Positions 1 through 5,297 of a DNA stretch of 15,242 bases are shown in pieces. The DNA comes from an uncultured Clostridia bacterium (GTDB lineage Bacteria > Bacillota > Clostridia > Oscillospirales > Acutalibacteraceae): assembly GCA_937919155.1 (NCBI GenBank), contig CALFPM010000114.1, positions 1-15,242 on the forward strand, in the 5' to 3' direction. The notes beneath the pieces were generated by a model. It was not told the origin of the DNA. It did no database searches and worked only from the letters and a program-made list of their open reading frames with translations. Numbering within the stretch: the stretch's first letter is position 1; each line of letters opens with the position of its first letter. Position numbers and translations under genes: made by a program.

Positions 1-600
1 GTGGGGGTCACCCTCAAGAACTGAACGGTCCATAAATGCACCGGGGTCGCCTTCGTCAGCATTACAGCAGACGTATTTGATGGGGCCGGGTGATGCGGCT
101 GCAAATTGCCATTTAAGACCTGTGGGGAAGCCTGCACCGCCTCTGCCTGCAAGACCCGAAACCTTGATTTCTTCAATAACCTGCTCGGGAGTCATTGTTT
201 TAAGTGCCTTTTCAAGAGCCTGATAGCCGTCTGCATTTCTGTAATCATCAAGCGAAACGGGGTCAATCAGACCGCAATGACGCAAAGCGATTCTTGTCTG
301 GCGGGCAAGGAATTCTTCGTCCTCTGCAGAGATTGTTATTGAATCAACCTTTGAAAGGTCACCGCTTCGTGCGGCTTCAACTATAGCTGAGGCATCGTCT
401 GCCTTAACCTTAACAAGGCGGCGGAGCAGAGTTTTGCCGTCATATAAATCAACGATGGGCTCAAGGAAGCACATACCGATACAGCCTGTGCTGCCGAGAG
501 TGAAGGGCTCGTTTGCCGTCATAACGGCTTCGATTGCTTTATGACCTTTTGATGCCCCTGCCGCAATACCGCAGGAGCCTTCACCGATTACAACACGCAT
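1..600 (-). CDS. nuoF: NADH-binding flavoprotein, NuoF/HndC-type, N-terminal 200 residues (partial)
   Basis: This is the NADH-oxidising subunit that carries FMN and iron-sulfur clusters in complex-I-like or [FeFe]-hydrogenase assemblies; only the first 200 residues are inside the window and the gene runs off the left edge. Residues 1-90 form a thioredoxin-like [2Fe-2S]-type domain (GEGSCGIAAGA with C10, and STGCIGMC with C40 and C44). This N-terminal extension is typical of hydrogenase-linked HndC/HydB proteins rather than of plain respiratory NuoF. The flavin/NADH region begins with GLAGRGGAGFPTGLKW at about 149-164 and continues with CNADEGDPGAFMDR. The ATG at 600 directly abuts the nuoE stop codon (TAA at 603-601), and its Shine-Dalgarno AGGAGG lies inside the end of nuoE, so the two genes are very probably translationally coupled. 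The catalytic hydrogenase subunit would be expected just outside the window; that is inference. Confidence 0.93.
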   Translation of the reverse strand, partial: MRVVIGEGSCGIAAGASKGHKAIEAVMTANEPFTLGSTGCIGMCFLEPIVDLYDGKTLLRRLVKVKADDASAIVEAARSGDLSKVDSITISAEDEEFLARQTRIALRHCGLIDPVSLDDYRNADGYQALEKALKTMTPEQVIEEIKVSGLAGRGGAGFPTGLKWQFAAASPGPIKYVCCNADEGDPGAFMDRSVLEGDPH

Positions 601-1098
601 TTATTTGCCCTCCTTTTCCTGCAGGGATTTGATTACGGAAACCGCCATATCGGGGGTAAGATTACCGTAAGCCTCACCGTTAATCATAATGACGGGAGCA
701 AGTGAACAGCAACCGAGGCAGGCAACATTTTCAAGAGTAAAAAGTCCGTCTGCAGTTGTTTCGCCGTTGCCGATTCCAAGATATTCGGAGATAGCCGCAG
801 TCACACGCTCGCTGCCGTTAACATGGCAGGCTGTGCCCTGACAAGCCATAATGAGATATTTACCGATAGGGGTAAGTCTGAATTGAGAATAAAACGTTGC
901 AACGCCCATAACATCGGCGGGTGTAACACCTACCTTTTCAGCGATGCAATACATAACATCCTTGGGCAAGTAGCCATAGATATTCTGCGCTTTCTGAAGA
1001 ATTGTGATAAGATTGCCCGATGAGCCGCCATACACTTCAAGCACTTCATCAAGAAGCGAAAGGTCGCTTTTGGGACCGTTGCAGTTGCAATTGCACAT
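601..1098 (-). CDS. nuoE: NuoE/HndA-type [2Fe-2S] thioredoxin-like subunit
   Basis: A 165-residue NuoE-family subunit (24 kDa type), which passes electrons from the flavin subunit through one [2Fe-2S] cluster. The cluster ligands are visible as C86-x4-C91 (MACQGTACHVNG) and C127-x3-C131 (ENVACLGCCSLAP). The ATG at 1098 is chosen because GGAGG stands 7 nt upstream. The reading frame stays open to an ATG at 1149, but that codon overlaps the spacer and -10 region of the promoter, so it cannot be on the transcript. The first residues (MCNCNCNGPK) contain three closely spaced cysteines, C2, C4 and C6, which are not part of the standard fold. It is first in an operon with nuoF, promoter at 1140-1168. 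In anaerobic Clostridia such pairs usually belong to NAD(H)-dependent or electron-bifurcating [FeFe] hydrogenases. Confidence 0.94.
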   Translation of the reverse strand: MCNCNCNGPKSDLSLLDEVLEVYGGSSGNLITILQKAQNIYGYLPKDVMYCIAEKVGVTPADVMGVATFYSQFRLTPIGKYLIMACQGTACHVNGSERVTAAISEYLGIGNGETTADGLFTLENVACLGCCSLAPVIMINGEAYGNLTPDMAVSVIKSLQEKEGK

Positions 1099-1139
1099 AA
1101 TATTTCCTCCTGTGCTTACTTGATATAAAAACCATATGT

Positions 1140-1168
1140 AATATAACATAAAACAAAAAAATTTTCAA
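1140..1168 (-). promoter_or_regulatory. sigma-A promoter of nuoEF
   Basis: Reading the minus strand: TTGAAA (1168-1163), 17-nt AT-rich spacer, TATATT (1145-1140). The nuoE start codon is about 40 nt downstream of the -10 box, which leaves a short leader holding only the ribosome site. Confidence 0.7.
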
Positions 1169-1201
1169 TATGATTTAATATGCAAAAGCGTCATTATATG
1201 A

Positions 1202-1230
1202 CAAAAACCGCCCTGAAAAATCAGGACGGT
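1202..1230 (-). terminator. Rho-independent terminator of the 75-residue protein gene
   Basis: On the minus strand, ACCGTCCTGA and TCAGGGCGGT pair over 10 bp (one G-U) around a TTTT loop and are followed by TTTTTGT. It lies 12 nt after the stop codon of the gene at 1243-1470 and separates it from nuoE. Confidence 0.85.
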
Positions 1231-1242
1231 CTGGGTTCAGTT

Positions 1243-1470
1243 TCACAGCAGTTCTTTTACAAAATCAATAACGGGACTGACATAGGGTTCTGCGAATTCC
1301 CACGCTCTGCCGATAAAGACAATGATTTTCTCAAGATATCCCATCAGTTTTTCCATTGTGGCAGGGTTGCCAAGCCACGCCATAAAATCGAAGCCGAAAA
1401 TCATACAAATTTTACTGATTGCGCCCAAAACCAACGCCAACGGTATCATCCAAAAACCTACAAATGCCAT
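1243..1470 (-). CDS. Small hydrophobic protein, unknown function (75 aa)
   Basis: I do not recognise a family. The 75-residue product starts with a hydrophobic stretch (about residues 2-28, GFWMIPLALVLGAISKICMI), has a short polar middle (NPATMEKLMG), and ends with an amphipathic segment rich in I, F, W and V (EKIIVFIGRAWEF ... VIDFVKELL). One membrane helix plus a membrane-surface helix is a reasonable reading. The ATG is preceded by AAGGAG at 7 nt spacing. The gene has its own promoter (1496-1524) and its own terminator (1202-1230), so it is a monocistronic unit; this complete expression signal set is the main reason to accept it as a real gene. A toxin-like or membrane-stress peptide is possible, but nothing in the sequence proves it. 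Confidence 0.72.
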   Translation of the reverse strand: MAFVGFWMIPLALVLGAISKICMIFGFDFMAWLGNPATMEKLMGYLEKIIVFIGRAWEFAEPYVSPVIDFVKELL

Positions 1471-1495
1471 ATAACCACTCCTTTCTTATGAGCCG

Positions 1496-1524
1496 ATTAT
1501 ATGCTCTTTTGCGGTTGCACACAA
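1496..1524 (-). promoter_or_regulatory. sigma-A promoter of the 75-residue protein gene
   Basis: Minus strand TTGTGT (1524-1519), 17-nt spacer, TATAAT (1501-1496). The start codon at 1470 follows after about 25 nt, which gives a very short leader. Confidence 0.65.
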
Positions 1525-1577
1525 GCAATTCCGCTTTACAACACAAGAATTTTTCAATGTAAACTTTGGTTGACAAA

Positions 1578-1616
1578 GAAAAAACAGCCTCGCAGAGCCG
1601 TAACTCTGCAAGACTG
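1578..1616 (-). terminator. Rho-independent terminator of the DUF4474-type gene
   Basis: Minus strand CAGTCTTGCAGAG pairs with CTCTGCGAGGCTG (13 bp, two G-U pairs) around a TTACGG loop, followed directly by TTTTTTC. It begins 8 nt after the stop codon of the gene at 1625-2821. Confidence 0.9.
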
Positions 1617-1624
1617 CCTGTGTT

Positions 1625-2821
1625 TTACCAAACAACATTAACCTTAAGTCCGTCAACGGTGTAGGTTATATCGTGCCTGTAGTGATTGTCAATTGCTTCG
1701 CAGAAAGCTTCAAGCATTGCCTCATCCTTCATTTCAATTGTGAAATCAAGTGTCTGTGTTCTTGCGGGATAAAGCACATCGCTGACTTTGAATCCCGTGA
1801 GCCACCAATGAAGCTGTTCGGAGCGTTCAAGAATAAGATCATCGCCGTGATAAAGCTTCATTGACATATTCATCATCTGCTCATCGTTTGCACAATCATA
1901 ATATGTTCCGAACGAACCGGGTTCACGGGTATAGATGCCGACCTCTGCGCCGTTGCTCACAACATAGTTACCTTTCCATATCTGAACCATCCACTCAAGT
2001 CCTTCATAATCAAACTTGATTCTTCGGGTATTATAGAAAAACAGAGGAGTTGTGTAGCTGAAAATATCATAAAAAAGCATGAAACCGAAATCACGCATCC
2101 ACACATCTACCATTGTGTAAACAAGGAGTTCACTGTAATCAAAGTTGAAGCCTATGCCGAGAAAGCCGTTGCCGTCTCTGCCATAGAGAGTGCCTGTTTC
2201 GGTGTTTATAAGCATTCCCGTGCCGATGTCTTCAGCCGCACCGTCACTCATTGTTATTTTAAGATGAATTTCATAGCAGTTTTCTTCTTCAATGGGGACG
2301 CAGTATGCCTTACATTCCTCAATGACGCTGAAATACATGCCGAGGAAATAATAAAGACTTCCCATCAAATGGTTGTCCTGAGCATCCTGTTCAAATCTCA
2401 GTTCATAGATTTTTTCTCTGAATGCCGCGGTGTCAATATTGAATGTGCTTGTCACAAACTCGGGCAAAGCGTTTATACCCGGAAGATTTGAACCGACAAG
2501 GGCAACATCAAAGCCTGTCTTGTCCGCAACATCGCCGCAAATCTCGAGAAGCATTTCGTCCATAACAAAGTTAAAACGCTCACCTGTTGTGAATCCTCTG
2601 CCCGTAAGCAGACGGAAAACTTTTTCAATCGCGTTAATAATATCGTAAAACTGCTTGGTTGAAAGCGCGGGATAACCGCCGTTTTCAATTATTTCACGGT
2701 ATTCTTCAAAATTTGAAGGCCCGTTATCCCACACAAACGCCGATGATGCAGGTGCCATCATTGAAAAAGACATTATAAGCACCAGCGCGGCAGCCGTAAT
2801 TTTTTTTATAATATTCTTCAT
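1625..2821 (-). CDS. Secreted DUF4474-type protein
   Basis: A 398-residue exported protein of unknown function. Residues 1-28 are a signal peptide (KNIIKK, hydrophobic core, cleavage near ASSA|FVW). The middle part (about 30-190) is helical and charged. From about residue 225 it resembles the DUF4474 family of Firmicutes as I remember it: a D-Y-S-E-L-L-V-Y-T start, then W-MRDFGF, then FDYEGLEWMVQIWKGNY, NGAEVGIYTR and a YDCANDEQMMNMSM stretch. The tail carries two Trp-rich turns (LHWWLTGF). The family assignment rests on recalled motifs, without an alignment. Start: ATG at 2821 with GGGAGGAAG immediately upstream. It is transcribed alone, from a perfect consensus promoter (2968-2996) and into its own terminator. 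Role unknown; a surface or matrix protein is inferred from the signal peptide only. Confidence 0.85.
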   Translation of the reverse strand: MKNIIKKITAAALVLIMSFSMMAPASSAFVWDNGPSNFEEYREIIENGGYPALSTKQFYDIINAIEKVFRLLTGRGFTTGERFNFVMDEMLLEICGDVADKTGFDVALVGSNLPGINALPEFVTSTFNIDTAAFREKIYELRFEQDAQDNHLMGSLYYFLGMYFSVIEECKAYCVPIEEENCYEIHLKITMSDGAAEDIGTGMLINTETGTLYGRDGNGFLGIGFNFDYSELLVYTMVDVWMRDFGFMLFYDIFSYTTPLFFYNTRRIKFDYEGLEWMVQIWKGNYVVSNGAEVGIYTREPGSFGTYYDCANDEQMMNMSMKLYHGDDLILERSEQLHWWLTGFKVSDVLYPARTQTLDFTIEMKDEAMLEAFCEAIDNHYRHDITYTVDGLKVNVVW

Positions 2822-2961
2822 TCTTCCTCCCGATTACATATATTTTTATTGAAGTGTCCCGAATCCTGAAAACCTTTTTCCGTGCATATGCACCCGCCCG
2901 CATTGCGTGCATTTTCATCGCTGTCGGGCGCATACAGAACACCCTGTTTTGTAACACTAAC
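2822..2961 (-). promoter_or_regulatory. Long 5' leader of the DUF4474-type gene, with palindromic element
   Basis: About 140 nt separate the expected transcription start from the ATG. The leader contains the perfect 12-bp palindrome GTGCATATGCAC at 2882-2893 and, overlapping it, an ATGCAC ... GTGCAT pair that closes a hairpin of about 25 nt. I could not match it to a riboswitch class that I know. It may be a protein-binding site, an RNA regulator, or a neutral leader. Confidence 0.4.
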
Positions 2962-2967
2962 TTTAAT

Positions 2968-2996
2968 ATTATATTAAAATGTAATAAAAATGTCAA
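2968..2996 (-). promoter_or_regulatory. Full-consensus sigma-A promoter
   Basis: Minus strand TTGACA (2996-2991), exactly 17 nt, TATAAT (2973-2968). Every position matches the consensus, so strong basal transcription of the DUF4474-type gene is expected unless it is repressed. Confidence 0.85.
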
Positions 2997-3065
2997 TACA
3001 ATAAGCGTTCATTAATAAAACCTTAATATCAGTCAATTGCGGAATCAGTCTGATTTTTTGATGCA

Positions 3066-3092
3066 GAAAACCTCCCTGCATTGCAGAGAGGT
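3066..3092 (-). terminator. Likely terminator of the 144-residue protein gene
   Basis: Minus strand ACCTCTCTGC pairs with GCAGGGAGGT (10 bp, one G-U) around an AAT loop. The following T-tract is short (TTTTC), so the hairpin is convincing but termination may be partial. Confidence 0.65.
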
Positions 3093-3098
3093 CAAAGT

Positions 3099-3533
3099 TC
3101 AAAGATACGGTTTCATATTATCCACAAGCTCCTGCTCAAGGTCACCGAGCTTTTGTGCCATTTTCATTGCACCGTCTGCGGCGGCAGGATACTGATTCAT
3201 ATATTTATTGATGGATTTTATACCCATTCCGCAGCCGTCCGTAATGAGACTTGCCACCTGAGCTTCCGTTGGTTTGAACGCAAGCTCCGCATTGATTTTG
3301 ATTGCGGACATACCCTTTGCCATAATATTGGGGTCTTTACCCTCACTGCCCATCTTTTCAAGCTCGGCATCAACGGATTCACCGAGGCTTTCGTGGCTGT
3401 GCTTGCTGTTTTTAAGAATCTGCATCATTTCTTGCTTCTTGACATAAGGCAGAACGCCGTCAATGCTGGCAACCGCAGTTCTGATTCCCGCGCTGCATTC
3501 ACGAAGCAGAAACACCGTGTCTTTTTTACTCAT
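3099..3533 (-). CDS. Conserved helical hypothetical protein (ferritin-like/DUF2383-like)
   Basis: A 144-residue soluble protein, almost all helix, that matches a Firmicutes hypothetical family I recall by its ECSAGIRTAVASID start, the HSHESLG helix, the GKDPN-MAKGMS turn, and LITDGCGMGIKSINKYMNQY. The pattern suggests a four-helix bundle of the DUF2383/ferritin-like kind; H and E residues in HSHESLGESVDAELE could bind metal, but no diiron ligand set can be confirmed by eye. The ATG at 3533 has GGAGG 7 nt upstream; the frame is open for 40 further codons, but those lie over the divergent promoter region and contain no good ribosome site. No signal peptide, so cytoplasmic. It is divergent from the amidohydrolase gene, with 96 nt between the two start codons. 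Function unknown. Confidence 0.85.
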   Translation of the reverse strand: MSKKDTVFLLRECSAGIRTAVASIDGVLPYVKKQEMMQILKNSKHSHESLGESVDAELEKMGSEGKDPNIMAKGMSAIKINAELAFKPTEAQVASLITDGCGMGIKSINKYMNQYPAAADGAMKMAQKLGDLEQELVDNMKPYL

Positions 3534-3567
3534 AATATCGCCTCCTGTTTTCAGTTTGCCCATCTTG

Positions 3568-3596
3568 TTGACAAATATTTTTATTTGTTTTATCAT
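3568..3596 (+). promoter_or_regulatory. sigma-A promoter of the amidohydrolase gene
   Basis: TTGACA (3568-3573), 17-nt spacer, TATCAT (3591-3596); the start codon is at 3630. It overlaps the region where the divergent gene at 3099-3533 must also be promoted, but no equally clear minus-strand boxes are visible. Confidence 0.7.
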
Positions 3597-3629
3597 AATG
3601 ATGTAAGATTCAGGCAAGGAGGAATAAAA

Positions 3630-4418
3630 ATGATTTTTGCAAATCACGCCCACATTTTTCCAAAAGAACTGAGACCCGAAGGCTGCGTTGAGAGCCTGAT
3701 GAAATTTCTTGATGAATGCGAAATTGACAAAGCAGTTGCTTTTGCTCCTTTTTCAGACAGATTCAGCGAGGGCGGTTTTGAGGGAAGTCCCAACACCTGG
3801 CTGGCAGGTCAGATCAAGGGCAATGACAGACTTGTGGGATTCGGTACAATTGATTTCACAAAAAATCTCCGTGATGAGGTGGACAGAATTGCAGACCTGG
3901 GATTCAAGGGCATCAAACTTCATCCTCCTTATCAGGAATTCGTGATTGACGGTCCTGAAGCTTTTCAGGTCTATGAAAGAGCACAAGAACTCGGACTCTT
4001 CCTTTCGTTCCATTCGGGAATGCATTGGCACAGACTCAGGGATAACCATGTTCTTCTTTTTGATGAGGTTGCCTGGAATTTCCCCGACCTTAAATTCAGC
4101 ATGGAGCATATGGGCGGCTACCATTTCTTCAGGGATGCACTTGCCGTTATGTGCAACAATTCAAGACGCGGCAACAATGTTTATGCAGGTTGGACAAGCG
4201 TTACCTACCGCAAAGGCGATGCCTGGGCACTGACAGATGAAGAACTCGAAACCATCATCTGCCAGACAGGCGAAGATAACAGTATTTTCGGTCTTGATTT
4301 TCCCTATGCAAAGGCTGATAAAATCAAGGCAGATATAGAACGCATCCGCAACCTTGACATCAGCGAAGAATGCAAAGAAAAAATACTGGGCATAAATCTT
4401 GAAAAAGCACTTAAATGA
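3630..4418 (+). CDS. Amidohydrolase-family (Amidohydro_2) metal-dependent hydrolase
   Basis: A 262-residue TIM-barrel hydrolase of the amidohydrolase superfamily. Metal-site motifs appear in the expected order: H6-x-H8 on strand 1 (NHAHIF), K96 and H98 in GFKGIKLHPPYQ, H128 in SFHSG, H160 in MEHMGG, and D223 in IFGLDFPY. The set agrees with the Amidohydro_2 group (decarboxylase or hydrolase relatives of ACMSD and similar proteins). The substrate cannot be told. The length is near the lower end for the family but the fold looks complete. Start: ATG at 3630 with AAGGAGG seven bases upstream, behind a clear promoter; the frame is open far upstream only because it runs antisense to the neighbouring gene. 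No signal peptide, so cytoplasmic. It is a single-gene unit that ends at the hairpin at 4422-4455. Confidence 0.9.
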   Translation: MIFANHAHIFPKELRPEGCVESLMKFLDECEIDKAVAFAPFSDRFSEGGFEGSPNTWLAGQIKGNDRLVGFGTIDFTKNLRDEVDRIADLGFKGIKLHPPYQEFVIDGPEAFQVYERAQELGLFLSFHSGMHWHRLRDNHVLLFDEVAWNFPDLKFSMEHMGGYHFFRDALAVMCNNSRRGNNVYAGWTSVTYRKGDAWALTDEELETIICQTGEDNSIFGLDFPYAKADKIKADIERIRNLDISEECKEKILGINLEKALK

Positions 4419-4421
4419 AAG

Positions 4422-4455
4422 AAAGTGAGCTGTGCGTTGCGCAGCTCACTTTTTG
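4422..4455. terminator. Bidirectional terminator between convergent genes
   Basis: AAAGTGAGCTG (4422-4432) pairs perfectly with CAGCTCACTTT (4442-4452) around a 9-nt loop, followed by TTTTTGC on the plus strand; on the minus strand the stem is followed by TTTC. It lies between the stop codons at 4418 and 4458 and can serve both genes. Confidence 0.88.
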
Positions 4456-4457
4456 CA

Positions 4458-5282
4458 TTATTTTTCAATCTTAACCTGAACGGGTTTGCGGTTTTCAAAA
4501 TATGTCACATATCTGAAGCCGCAGTTTTCCGCAATCTCATAGCCTGCATCAATGCCTGCGCCTGCATGCTCGGTGAAATGAGCATCAGAGCCGATGGTCA
4601 GCAATTCGCCGCCAAGCTCCCTGAAACGGCGGACATAATTATCCGTGGGCATTGTTTTGCCGATGGGCTGACGCAGACCGCTTGTGTTGATTTCAAGAGC
4701 CTTGCCGTTGGCGATAAGCACCTTGAAAATCTCATCGGTAATATCATCGAAACGGCTCAGGTCAATATCCGTTCTTCCGTGCTGAGCAAGATATCTCAGC
4801 GGATATGTAAGATGCGCCAGGGTATCAAATCCGTTCCACTTTGCGAGGATAAGCTCCTCGTTGAAATACTCATCAAGGAGAGAATAAATCTTCTCGTCCG
4901 TGTAGTTGGGATAATCAAGGTCACTGAAATCAGGCATACCTCTCAGATTATGGATTGAGCCGATCACAAAATCATATTCATAACGGGCAAGAGCTTTTTC
5001 CGTAATCTCAGGCTCATATGCAGGCTGACCCATTTCAATTCCGCGAAGCAATCTGATTTTGCCGTCAAACTCTGTCTTTGCGGAGCAGATATCCTCATAA
5101 CTTGCCTTCTGGCGCACATCAAGATTGTGCCTTTCAAAAAAATCAACATCGAAGTGATCTGTGATAGCTATTGTTGCAAGTCCGTTTTCAACGGCGGCTC
5201 TGCACATATCGGCGGCAGGATAATTGCCGTCAAACGAGCCGAGGGTATGCATATGCAAATCTGTTTTATTTTTATAAACCAA
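4458..5282 (-). CDS. PHP-domain histidinol-phosphatase (HisJ/HisK family)
   Basis: A 274-residue PHP-fold phosphoesterase, most like the HisJ/HisK-type histidinol phosphatase that removes phosphate from L-histidinol phosphate in histidine synthesis. Metal ligands are in place: H10-x-H12 (TDLHMHT), D42-H43 (ITDHFD), E83 (GIEMGQ), H111 (IGSIHN), H157 (LAHLTYP) and D233-x-H235 (GSDAHFT). Start choice: the frame opens with GTG at 5291, but the only ribosome site (AGAGGTG) overlaps that GTG and stands 6 nt before the TTG at 5282, so TTG is preferred. The start follows the stop of the secreted protein gene by 15 nt, and it is the last gene of the four-gene operon. No other histidine genes are nearby, so a different phosphorylated substrate is possible. 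Confidence 0.9.
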   Translation of the reverse strand: MVYKNKTDLHMHTLGSFDGNYPAADMCRAAVENGLATIAITDHFDVDFFERHNLDVRQKASYEDICSAKTEFDGKIRLLRGIEMGQPAYEPEITEKALARYEYDFVIGSIHNLRGMPDFSDLDYPNYTDEKIYSLLDEYFNEELILAKWNGFDTLAHLTYPLRYLAQHGRTDIDLSRFDDITDEIFKVLIANGKALEINTSGLRQPIGKTMPTDNYVRRFRELGGELLTIGSDAHFTEHAGAGIDAGYEIAENCGFRYVTYFENRKPVQVKIEK

Positions 5283-5297
5283 GGGTAACACCTCTTT

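Noticed and set aside
2822..2961. Leader considered as a c-di-GMP or other known riboswitch
   Set aside because: None of the conserved core motifs that I know for the GEMM, SAM, TPP or purine classes could be found; only palindromic pairing is visible.
2724..2996. 90-codon minus-strand frame over the DUF4474-gene leader
   Set aside because: It starts inside the -35 box, has no ribosome site, and overlaps the signal peptide of the real gene in another frame.
3081..3629. Open frame that extends the amidohydrolase upstream by 183 codons
   Set aside because: It runs antisense through the 3099-3533 gene and across the promoter at 3568-3596; the ATG at 3630 has a strong ribosome site and starts the fold exactly at the N-terminal H-x-H.
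5240..5265. TATGCATATGCA-like palindrome in the PHP gene, considered as a further copy of the GTGCATAT site
   Set aside because: It encodes the essential H-M-H metal motif (CAT ATG CAT), so coding need explains it, and the flanking G and C bases do not match.
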